The notes beneath the pieces were generated by a model that did no database searches, was not told the DNA's origin, and saw only the letters and a list, made by a program, of their open reading frames with translations. From the NCBI GenBank assembly GCA_028823855.1, contig JAPPFL010000065.1, positions 186,001 to 250,000 of the forward strand: a DNA stretch of 64,000 nucleotides, given 5' to 3'. The position numbers and the translations under genes are program-made. Each line of letters starts with the position of its first letter. The first letter of the stretch is position 1. Source of the stretch: Albidovulum sp. (GTDB taxonomy: Bacteria > Pseudomonadota > Alphaproteobacteria > Rhodobacterales > Rhodobacteraceae). Below, one piece after another: positions 30,239 to 37,598 of this stretch.

Positions 30239-31549
30239 TCAAAACTCCTTTCGAGCTGCGACTTGCAGCAATCTGCGACGGATCGCGATTCCGATATCCA
30301 GGAACGGCCGCGGCGGAAGGCGGCTGGCGCCGGGAATTCCCAGCTGCAGGCTCAACAGATCGCTTTCTTCGCCCTCCATCAAATCGGCCAGCAAGCGGCC
30401 TGCGGCGGCGGCGCGGGTCATGGGAGAAACGTCATTTGTCAATACTGCGTAGAGGCCAGGGGCATATTCACCGAAAATCGCGCCGTCGTTCCAAGTAAAT
30501 GCTATGGTCCCGCCCCAGCAATGGGCAAACCGTGTTTTTTTTAAGTCGGGCCAGCGGTTGAGCATACCGTTTCGGTGCAGCTTGCTAATTTGGGTAACCC
30601 TCGGGGCCGGCGTGGGTGCATTCGGAGAAAATTCGAACAGGTTGCGAAAAAAGAGGCGCTTGTCGTTGGTTAACCGGATCGTCGCGCCGTATTCCGAACT
30701 GGCCAGAAGTCCAAATGGTTCGTTCGTCCCCAAGAGCGCGAGTTCGCCGTCCGAAAGCGGGTCCGTGAGGCTGGCATAGGTCGCCATCGATATATAGCGG
30801 CCCGCGGCAATTCCGAACTGACGAAGGAAAACGCCTGCGGCCATTACCAGACGGTCCGCCAAAACCCGTCCGGTCTCGGTCTCGACGATAAAGGCGTCGC
30901 CTTCGGTTTTGAACTCGACGACCGGGGCTTCCTCGAAAAGCGAGACGTTCGTCGGCAAGTGCCGGGCGAGGCCGCGCATCAGCGCCGCAGGGTTCACCAG
31001 CGCGCTGCCCGTCGTATAAAGCCCGCGCCGGTAGAATCGGGTGCCTATACGGGTCTCCATAGCGTCCCCGGTCATCCAGTCGTGCGCCAGCCCAAGCTGA
31101 TCGAGCGTTTCGGCAATCTCGTCGATATGCTTTTCGCCATCGGGTCCGGCCGAGCCATAGATACGGCCGAATTCGTGCCAGTCGCAGTCGATCTGAAACT
31201 CGCATGCCATGCGCCGCAGATCGGACAATCCGCTTTCCCACAGTTGCATGTTGCGGCGCAAGATATCGGTGCGTTTGGGCGGTCCGTGCGAATGTACGTT
31301 AAGCATGAAGCCGGCGTTGCGGCCCGATGCGCCGAAGCCCGCGCGTTCGGCCTCGATCAGAGCGATGCCGTCGCCGGGGCAGAGCTGGCCCAGGCGGTGC
31401 GCCACCGCGATCCCGCAGATCCCGGCGCCGACGATGGCTGTCTGAACGCGGTGATTGCCGGTTAGGTGTTTGGCGGGCGGCGGCGGAGGCAGGGTCGCCC
31501 ACCAGCCGTTGCTGTCGTCATGGCGGGGAATGATGGAAGGGCGCGGCAC
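30239..31549 (-). CDS. FAD-dependent oxidoreductase, glycine/D-amino acid oxidase (DAO) family
   Basis: A 436-aa flavoprotein of the DadA/glycine oxidase family. The Rossmann motif TAIVGAGICGIAVAHRLG is followed by LIEAERAGFGASGRNAGFM, where ASGRNAG is the FAD signature of secondary/tertiary amine oxidases. The C-terminal block has CWGGTIAFTWNDGAIFGEYA and the nearby APGLYAVL. I place the start at GTG 31549, five bases after the ghrA stop, because the longer frame runs back through ghrA. As the last gene of the proVWWX-ghrA operon it probably oxidises the imported betaine or an N-methyl amino acid made from it, such as dimethylglycine. Substrate is inferred from context only. Confidence 0.85.
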   Translation of the reverse strand: MPRPSIIPRHDDSNGWWATLPPPPPAKHLTGNHRVQTAIVGAGICGIAVAHRLGQLCPGDGIALIEAERAGFGASGRNAGFMLNVHSHGPPKRTDILRRNMQLWESGLSDLRRMACEFQIDCDWHEFGRIYGSAGPDGEKHIDEIAETLDQLGLAHDWMTGDAMETRIGTRFYRRGLYTTGSALVNPAALMRGLARHLPTNVSLFEEAPVVEFKTEGDAFIVETETGRVLADRLVMAAGVFLRQFGIAAGRYISMATYASLTDPLSDGELALLGTNEPFGLLASSEYGATIRLTNDKRLFFRNLFEFSPNAPTPAPRVTQISKLHRNGMLNRWPDLKKTRFAHCWGGTIAFTWNDGAIFGEYAPGLYAVLTNDVSPMTRAAAAGRLLADLMEGEESDLLSLQLGIPGASRLPPRPFLDIGIAIRRRLLQVAARKEF

Positions 31550-31553
31550 AAGC

Positions 31554-32483
31554 TCAGTATCCGCGCTCCAGATCGACGATGGGGGCGGGAGCGCGGCTAT
31601 CCATGGCAAGACGGATCTGCGCGGCAATGAATTCCGCGGCCGAGCGTTCATTGGTCGGCGCTGCCGAGTGGGGCGTCACCGAAACACCGGGATGATGCCA
31701 GTATGGGCTGTCTTCCGGCAGAGGCTCTTCTCGGAAGACATCAAGCGCGGCGCCTTCAATGCGGCCGCTGTCTAGCGCCGAAAGCAGGTCGTCGTCGTTA
31801 ATGCTGGAGCCACGGCCGCAATTGATGACGAAACTTCCCTCCGGCATCCGATTGAAGACGGAGGCGTTCAGGATGCCGGTCGTGGAATCGGTCAGCGGAA
31901 GCAGGTTCACAAGGATATCCGCCTCGCGGACGACTGTTTCGAAAGCTGCGTCGCCAGCGAGGCAACTGACGCCCTCGATCGCCTTGGGAGAACGCGCCCA
32001 GCCAGTGACCTGAAAGCCAAGATCGCGAAGCCGGATGCAGGCATCCTGTCCGGTTTGTCCGAGCCCGAGGATCGAGACGCGGCGCTCGGAGTTCTCGGGA
32101 TAGCGGTGGCGCAGCCACTGTCTAGCCGCTTGTTGGCGGGCGTAGCGGGCGTAGAACCGGTGAAAGTGCAGCACCCAATAAATAATGTGGCAAGACATAT
32201 CAAGAACCAGAAGGCGATCCTGCAGCCGTACGATGGGCACGTGGGCGGGCCAATCCGGATCAAACGTGATATGGGTCACGCCGGCTCCGATGGAGAAGAT
32301 GTATTTTAGGTTGGGAAAGGCCTTCAGCCTCCCGGCGGGCGGCGCCCAGACGACGGCGAAGTCGACGTCGGCATGATCGCCCGGCGCGTCGAAGGACCGG
32401 ATATCGATCCCGCATCCGGCTGCCTCGAAAGCGCCGTGCCAATACTCGGGAGTCGCGCCGTCCCAATGGAAAAGAATTGCCAT
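31554..32483 (-). CDS. D-2-hydroxyacid dehydrogenase, GhrA (glyoxylate/hydroxypyruvate reductase A)-like
   Basis: A 309-aa NAD(P)-dependent 2-hydroxyacid dehydrogenase. Residues about 137-160 form the dinucleotide motif VSILGLGQTGQDACIRLRDLG. The catalytic Arg lies in INCGRGSSINDDDL, the Glu in EGAALDVFREEPLP, and the His in PGVSVTPHSAAPT. The overall pattern and length match GhrA-type glyoxylate/hydroxypyruvate reductases. The ATG at 32483 is about 70 bp after the proX stop, behind a GC-rich hairpin. In this operon it may reduce glyoxylate or a keto acid released during betaine breakdown; that role is inferred. Confidence 0.85.
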   Translation of the reverse strand: MAILFHWDGATPEYWHGAFEAAGCGIDIRSFDAPGDHADVDFAVVWAPPAGRLKAFPNLKYIFSIGAGVTHITFDPDWPAHVPIVRLQDRLLVLDMSCHIIYWVLHFHRFYARYARQQAARQWLRHRYPENSERRVSILGLGQTGQDACIRLRDLGFQVTGWARSPKAIEGVSCLAGDAAFETVVREADILVNLLPLTDSTTGILNASVFNRMPEGSFVINCGRGSSINDDDLLSALDSGRIEGAALDVFREEPLPEDSPYWHHPGVSVTPHSAAPTNERSAAEFIAAQIRLAMDSRAPAPIVDLERGY

Positions 32484-32519
32484 CTCGGTTGCTCTCCGGT
32501 CTTCGCAAAGTTTGTGCGA

Positions 32520-32537
32520 CCCGCCCCGAAGGGCGGG
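32520..32537 (-). promoter_or_regulatory. Intercistronic GC hairpin between proX and ghrA
   Basis: A perfect 7-bp stem, CCCGCCC (32520-32526) with GGGCGGG (32531-32537), encloses four bases that read TTCG in the transcript. No T-run follows, so it is more likely an mRNA-stabilising or attenuating element that keeps proX in excess over downstream genes than a full terminator. Confidence 0.55.
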
Positions 32538-32553
32538 CCATAAGTAGACGAGC

Positions 32554-33531
32554 TTATTCGCTGGCCATCGCCGCTGCGATCAACTCGTCCCAGTCGGCTT
32601 GGTTGGCCGCTATCCAGTCCTTGGCAATTTGCTCAAGCTGATGCGGCTCTTTCTCGCCATCGTTCATCCGCAACATCATTGCGCTAAGGTCGGGAACCGA
32701 AATGCGCAAGCCATTGAAAAACGCCATTGCTTTGGGATTGGCCTCTGCAAACTCCCTGTTGACCAGAATATAGTTATCGTTGACCCCGAAGCCCGGGTTG
32801 CGCCCGTCCGGCCATTCAGTATTGCTCCCTTGGTCGCCGGGCAGAGACGAGAAGGGTGCGTTCAGCCACATTACGTCGCGGCCTTCCTGCAATACGCCCA
32901 TGATCCAGTTTGGCGCCCAGGTCGTATAGAAGATCGGCTGGCCGGCCTTGTAGCGCGCGATCGTGTCGGCCATCAGCGCGAAATATTCGCCCTTGTCATT
33001 GTTGATGTGGTCGCGCAGCTCATATGCGTCGAGATGGTGCTCGATCACCTTTTCGCAGCCCCAGCCGGGATTGCAGCCGGTCAGGTTGGCCATGCCGTCG
33101 CCGTCGGTGTCAAAAAGCGACTTGATCGCGTCGTCCTTCATTTGCGCCAGCGCCGTAATTCCGTTCGCCTCGGCCGTTTTGATGTCGACGAAATAGCCTT
33201 GCATTGCGTTCGTGTACATCGGCCCGGCGCGCATCAGCGCGTCGTCGCCTCCGGAATTGGCGTAGAAGTCGTTATGTAGCGGTTTCCAATGGACGGCGGT
33301 GTAATGCGCGTCGCCCTGGCCGATGGAAAGATGAATGGCTGGGTAGTTGCCCGTCAACATTTCGCCGTTCTCGTAGCCGAGCGCGGCGAGGCCTTCCTCG
33401 ATTACTTCGTAGATCAGCTGGTGATCTGTCCGTCCGGTGCTGATCGCCGTAATTTCGGCCGTGACGGCGGCGCTAGCCACTAAGCCGCCCGCCAGCGCGG
33501 CGACGCCAAGTTTGATTTCAAAAGCACTCAT
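32554..33531 (-). CDS. proX: Glycine betaine/proline-type ABC transporter substrate-binding protein (ProX)
   Basis: A 325-aa periplasmic binding protein of the OpuAC/ProX family. The ATG at 33531 follows a strong AAGGAGG and starts a signal peptide ending near SAAVTAE; an upstream in-frame codon at 33696 lies inside the permease gene. Family features are EGLAALGYENGEML, the ligand-cage region around YTAVHWKPLHNDFY, and WAPNWIMGVL with its conserved tryptophans. Two cysteines in NLTGCNPGWGCEKV are typical of E. coli-like ProX and probably form a disulfide. Quaternary ammonium ligands are expected. Its first bases overlap the upstream permease gene. Confidence 0.92.
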   Translation of the reverse strand: MSAFEIKLGVAALAGGLVASAAVTAEITAISTGRTDHQLIYEVIEEGLAALGYENGEMLTGNYPAIHLSIGQGDAHYTAVHWKPLHNDFYANSGGDDALMRAGPMYTNAMQGYFVDIKTAEANGITALAQMKDDAIKSLFDTDGDGMANLTGCNPGWGCEKVIEHHLDAYELRDHINNDKGEYFALMADTIARYKAGQPIFYTTWAPNWIMGVLQEGRDVMWLNAPFSSLPGDQGSNTEWPDGRNPGFGVNDNYILVNREFAEANPKAMAFFNGLRISVPDLSAMMLRMNDGEKEPHQLEQIAKDWIAANQADWDELIAAAMASE

Positions 33532-34492
33532 TATGTCCTCCTTGGTTGGATTTGGAATTGAATTGGCCCTGCGGTTTGAAAGTTGCACGAAGCCATCCGA
33601 TTGGGCCCTGTTCCCAGAGCCCGAGATTTCCGCGATCACGGCGGGTGAAACCGAATCCCTGTGTGATGCGGTCGAATACGATAGCCAGTAGGACAATGCC
33701 CAGACCGCCGACGGATGCGCGGGCGAGGTCTAGCTGGCTGATTCCCACAAGTACAAGCCGCCCCAGCCCGGCGACCGAGATCATCGAGGCGATGACGCTC
33801 ATGGCCAGCGACAGCATGACAGTCTGATTGATGCCCGCCATGATAACCGGGCGCGCCAGTGGCAGTTCGATGGACCAAAGCCGCTTCATTGGCGAGGTGC
33901 CGAATGCGTCCGCCGCCTCGACCAGGTCGGCGCGAACTTCGCGCAGGCCGAGATTGGTCAGCCGCACAAGCGGCGGCGTTGCGAAGAAGGCGGTGACGAT
34001 GACACCGGGCACGTTGCCGATGCCGAAAAGCAGGATGACCGGTACGAGGTATGTAAAGGAAGGGATCGTTTGCATGAAGTCCAGAACCGGGCGAACGATG
34101 CTCCAAACCCAGTTGACGCGCGAGCACAGGATGCCCAGCGGCAGGCCCACCAATGTTGAGATTGACACGGCAGTGACCAGTACTGCTAGACTAGTCATCG
34201 CCGGGTCCCACGCGCCAATGATGCCGATTGTCGACAATGCGCAGAATACCAGAATCGCGGTTGCCCTGTTCACGACCTGCCAGGCAAACGCAGAGAAAGA
34301 GATCAAGAGCAGCGTCTGCGGCGCGTTGCGCAGCCCGTCTTCGACCAGATCCAGCGCCAGTTTAACAATTGCCTTGATCGCTTGGAATACGCTGCGGTAG
34401 TTCGAAGTAAGCCAACGCATCCCGTCATTGGCCCAGTCCGCCAGAGGCAAATTGATCGTCGCGAAAGGATCGAGGAGAGTAGACCAGTCCAC
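33518..34492 (-). CDS. proW: Betaine-type ABC transporter permease 2 (ProW-like)
   Basis: A 324-aa inner-membrane permease with about six or seven segments. The region VDFMQTIPSFTYLVPVILLFG-like block (here starting LDFMQTIPSF), GIGNVPGVIVTAFFATPPLVR and the coupling loop EAADAFGTSPMKRLWSIELP are diagnostic of ProW/OpuAB. It is paralogous to the neighbouring permease (34496-35365) with similar length and motifs, suggesting a heterodimeric channel rather than the usual ProW homodimer. It begins three bases after the stop of that gene and its end overlaps proX by 14 bases. Confidence 0.92.
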   Translation of the reverse strand: MDWSTLLDPFATINLPLADWANDGMRWLTSNYRSVFQAIKAIVKLALDLVEDGLRNAPQTLLLISFSAFAWQVVNRATAILVFCALSTIGIIGAWDPAMTSLAVLVTAVSISTLVGLPLGILCSRVNWVWSIVRPVLDFMQTIPSFTYLVPVILLFGIGNVPGVIVTAFFATPPLVRLTNLGLREVRADLVEAADAFGTSPMKRLWSIELPLARPVIMAGINQTVMLSLAMSVIASMISVAGLGRLVLVGISQLDLARASVGGLGIVLLAIVFDRITQGFGFTRRDRGNLGLWEQGPIGWLRATFKPQGQFNSKSNQGGHNECF

Positions 34493-34495
34493 GGC

Positions 34496-35365
34496 TCAGG
34501 CACCCATTCTGGTTCGAGAACGCGCGGCGCCCAGCGCCTGAACATAGCGATCGACGGTGATCGCGGTCAGCACAATGCCGAGGCCCCCCACGGTGGCAGA
34601 CCCGAAATCGAGCCGCCCGATGCCCTCCAGCACAATCCTCCCCAGCCCCGCGACCGAGATCATCGACGCCACCACCGCCATGGACAGAGACAGCAAGACG
34701 GTCTGGTTCAGCCCCGCGAGGATAGAGGGACGGGCTAATGGAAGCTGAGTGCCGAATAGCGTCCGCGCTTCGCTGGCTCCGAAAGCGCGAGCAGCCTCGA
34801 CGAGATCTTCGCGCACCTCGCGAATTCCGAGATTGGTCAATCGAATAAGCGGGGAGACGGCGAAAAAACAGGTTACGATCACTCCCGGCGTGTCCCCGAT
34901 GCCAAAGAGCATAACGACCGGCACCAGATAGACGAAGCTGGGGATTGTCTGCATCAGGTCTAGTATGGGACGAAGTATGCGGAAAAACCGGTCGCTTCGA
35001 GCGGCCAGTATGCCAATGGGCAAGCCGACGACCACGCAGATTGTGACGGCGGCAATGACAATTGAAAGCGTCGTCATCGCAGATTGCCAAGCGCCCATCA
35101 GCCCGATCAGCGTCAGACATATGACGCCGGTCAGCGCCAATCGCCACCCTTCCAGAAGCCGGCCGACAACCGCCATGCCGATGATCCCGATGAGCGGCGG
35201 GATCGCCTCGAGGCTGCCCTGCACAAATTCCAGAAAGCTCTGCACAGGTACTTTCGCGGTCAGCAGCGTGGCGCGGCTGTGGCCAACGATCCAGTCCAGC
35301 GTTCTTTCGGCCCAAGACCCGAACGGTACATAAATGTAGTCGAAGGGGTTAAGGAACTGGTCCAT
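34496..35365 (-). CDS. proW: Betaine-type ABC transporter permease 1 (ProW-like)
   Basis: A 289-aa permease with the same architecture as permease 2. It contains LDLMQTIPSFVYLVPVVMLF, GDTPGVIVTCFFAVSPLIR and the coupling-helix sequence EAARAFGASEARTLFGTQLP. The two permeases align along their length, indicating duplication. Its ATG at 35365 lies four bases after the proV stop. It forms the membrane channel of a quaternary-ammonium importer. Confidence 0.92.
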   Translation of the reverse strand: MDQFLNPFDYIYVPFGSWAERTLDWIVGHSRATLLTAKVPVQSFLEFVQGSLEAIPPLIGIIGMAVVGRLLEGWRLALTGVICLTLIGLMGAWQSAMTTLSIVIAAVTICVVVGLPIGILAARSDRFFRILRPILDLMQTIPSFVYLVPVVMLFGIGDTPGVIVTCFFAVSPLIRLTNLGIREVREDLVEAARAFGASEARTLFGTQLPLARPSILAGLNQTVLLSLSMAVVASMISVAGLGRIVLEGIGRLDFGSATVGGLGIVLTAITVDRYVQALGAARSRTRMGA

Positions 35366-35369
35366 CGCC

Positions 35370-36413
35370 TCACCTCCGCTCTAGATCGCGTTCCACGGCG
35401 GCCAGGATTTCTGGCCGCCCGATCCGTCCGATCAGCCTATCGCCGTCCTTGACCGCCAAATGGTCAGTGCCGTTGGCAAGCTGCCTAATCAGCACGGGCA
35501 GCGTCGCGTCGGGGCCAATGCCGGGGGCATCGACAGCCACCTCTCCGGCACTCGCGATTTCCGAGGCGGAAATGTATTTTAGCGTCGAGATCGAACCGAC
35601 GAACCGCGCTACATAGTCGGTCTCAGGGTGCAGCACGATGGCCTCGGGTGAGCCGATCTGGTCGATGCGCCCGTCTTTCATCACCGCAATCCGGTGCCCT
35701 ACGCGCATTGCCTCGTCGAGATCGTGGGTGATGAAAAGCGTTGTCTTGCGCGCATTCTCGGACAGCGTGAGGAATTCGTCCTGCAAATCTCGGCGGATCA
35801 GCGGGTCAAGGGCGCTAAAGGGCTCGTCCATCAGCAGAATATCGGGATCGGCAGCTAGTGCGCGGGCGAGACCAACCCGTTGCTGCATGCCCCCGGACAA
35901 TTCATCTGGATAGCGGTGTCCCCAGCCGCGGAGCCCCACCTTCTCAAGAGCCTCCTCTGCGGCCTCGCGGCATGCCTTTTTCTCGACGCCCTGAACTTCC
36001 AGCCCGAAGGCCACGTTGCCGGAAATCGTCTTGTGCGGCCATAGCGCCATGTGCTGGAACACCATGCCAATCTTGCGGGCTCTCAGTGCGCGAAGTTGCC
36101 TTTTGGACAGGCTCATCACATCTTGACCGCCGACATGGACGGATCCCGCGGTCGGTTCGATCAACCGATTGACGTGCCGCAGGATCGTGGATTTGCCCGA
36201 GCCCGACAATCCCATGATGCAAAAGATCTCGCCTCTTCGTACACTGAAACTGGCATCGGCCACACCAATGACGCAGCCGAATTTCTTCAATGCCTCGTCC
36301 TTGCTGACCTTGCCGTCTCGAGCCGCCGCCAGCACCTCATCTGCGCGCTGGCCGAATATCTTCCAAAGATTTCGGCATTCGATTGAGCTCGCTTCGGGCG
36401 ATCTATCGTTCAT
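35370..36413 (-). CDS. proV: Betaine-type ABC transporter ATP-binding protein (ProV)
   Basis: A 347-aa ABC ATPase of the ProV/OpuAA type. Walker A is GLSGSGKST (residues 68-76), the signature is LSGGMQQ (about 172-178) and Walker B is ILLMDEP (about 193-199), with a following switch His in THDLDEAM. The N-terminal IFG...AL(K)KFG segment before the ATPase core and the C-terminal CBS-like region (about 285-340) are typical of osmolyte importers, although the tail is shorter than in E. coli ProV. First gene of the operon, with its promoter in the divergent region containing a 22-bp palindrome. Confidence 0.93.
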   Translation of the reverse strand: MNDRSPEASSIECRNLWKIFGQRADEVLAAARDGKVSKDEALKKFGCVIGVADASFSVRRGEIFCIMGLSGSGKSTILRHVNRLIEPTAGSVHVGGQDVMSLSKRQLRALRARKIGMVFQHMALWPHKTISGNVAFGLEVQGVEKKACREAAEEALEKVGLRGWGHRYPDELSGGMQQRVGLARALAADPDILLMDEPFSALDPLIRRDLQDEFLTLSENARKTTLFITHDLDEAMRVGHRIAVMKDGRIDQIGSPEAIVLHPETDYVARFVGSISTLKYISASEIASAGEVAVDAPGIGPDATLPVLIRQLANGTDHLAVKDGDRLIGRIGRPEILAAVERDLERR

Positions 36414-36455
36414 CTATGTTCTTCGCAGATTCTTGCAACGAATAGTCTTGCACAA

Positions 36456-36477
36456 ATACAATACCGGGCGGTATTGT
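36456..36477. promoter_or_regulatory. Perfect 22-bp palindrome in the proV / lysR-type divergent region
   Basis: TACAATACCG at 36456-36465 is the exact reverse complement of CGGTATTGTA at 36468-36477, separated by GG. It lies 43 bp upstream of the proV start and upstream of the regulator gene on the other strand. A palindrome of this length between a transport operon and a divergent LysR-type gene is the natural binding site of that regulator, or of another dimeric repressor. Confidence 0.6.
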
Positions 36478-36563
36478 AAAAAATTGACCCTCCGAGTAAC
36501 CTGACGTTACGCCTTCTACTCGCTTGAAGCCGAGGCGCATAGCACAAGGGGCTGGATAGAAAG

Positions 36564-37514
36564 CTGGCACTGGGTCTTCGGAAACTCCCGCCGCTAAAGG
36601 CACTGCTCGCGTTCGAGGCCGCGGCGCGCAATCAAAGTTTCACCGAGGCCGCCAAAGAGTTGAACGTTACGCGAGTTGCAGTATCGCGTCAGGTGCGCCG
36701 GCTGGAGAAATTCCTGGGTTTCGAGCTATTCCTCCGAGGTCAGAGCAGCATCAAGCTGACCCGCGCAGGACGTCGACTGTCGCACACGGTCCATCAGGGG
36801 TTTCGGTCGATCGTCGACGAAATCGAATCGATGGAGAACACCAAGGAAGACAGCCTGATCACGATCGCCACAACCTCCGGAGTATCAACCTACTGGCTAA
36901 TGCCAAATATCGGCCGCTACCGGCGCATCGACCCAAGGGCCGATTTCCGGCTGCTGGTGTCCCATGATCTTGTCAACTTGGTGCAGTATGACGTGGACAT
37001 CGCGATAAGGTACGGAACCGGGAACTGGCGTGGCGCTTCCAGTGTGCTGCTGCAACGACAGCAGATTCTTCCGCTGTGCAGCCAGGCCTTTTTTGGAAAG
37101 TACGGACCGTTCGAGAAGATCGACGATTTAGCCAAAGTACCTCTTCTCGAGTTCGAATCCGCGTTTGACCCATCGTCGACCTGGGCCAACTACTTTCGCG
37201 ACAAAGGATCAGTGCTAGGCCAACGGGTCCGCATGAGTTCCTACGACTCATATATCAATTTTGTGCAGGCGGTTCTGGACGGGCAGGGCATCGGATTGCT
37301 TGGCGTTCCGCTAATGCAGCAATTCCTGGAAAGCGGCGTGCTAGTACCCGCCATCGATACCGAGGCATTGGCCCAAAACGGCTACTATTTGTGTCAACCG
37401 GAGGGCGCCTCGCCCACGCAAACGGTATCGAAGTTCCATAACTGGCTCCTTGCCGAACTCAGCTCCGGGGCAGAAACAGTCGACGATTCAAAGCACCTGC
37501 ATCTGCCGGCGTAA
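36564..37514 (+). CDS. LysR-family transcriptional regulator, GcvA-like
   Basis: A LysR-type regulator with an N-terminal winged helix-turn-helix (LKALLAFEAAARNQSFTEAA, then KELNVTRVAVSRQVRRLE) and a C-terminal ligand-binding domain (ITIATTSGVSTYWLMPNI onward). The start is unusual. The HTH reads in frame back to a TAG at 36540, and between that stop and the HTH there is no ATG, GTG or TTG. Only CTG codons (36552, 36564, 36570) are available; 36564 has AAGGGG about 11 bases upstream. The TTG at 36660 would remove half the HTH. It probably controls the divergent proVWWX operon and the adjacent mttB-like gene. Confidence 0.75.
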   Translation: MALGLRKLPPLKALLAFEAAARNQSFTEAAKELNVTRVAVSRQVRRLEKFLGFELFLRGQSSIKLTRAGRRLSHTVHQGFRSIVDEIESMENTKEDSLITIATTSGVSTYWLMPNIGRYRRIDPRADFRLLVSHDLVNLVQYDVDIAIRYGTGNWRGASSVLLQRQQILPLCSQAFFGKYGPFEKIDDLAKVPLLEFESAFDPSSTWANYFRDKGSVLGQRVRMSSYDSYINFVQAVLDGQGIGLLGVPLMQQFLESGVLVPAIDTEALAQNGYYLCQPEGASPTQTVSKFHNWLLAELSSGAETVDDSKHLHLPA

Positions 37515-37598
37515 TCTGAGATTTCGCAGCGGAGCAAGTATTTTTGGCATTGCGCGGACCCTGCTGTGGCCAAATACTTCGCTGTCAGGAGATTCCCA

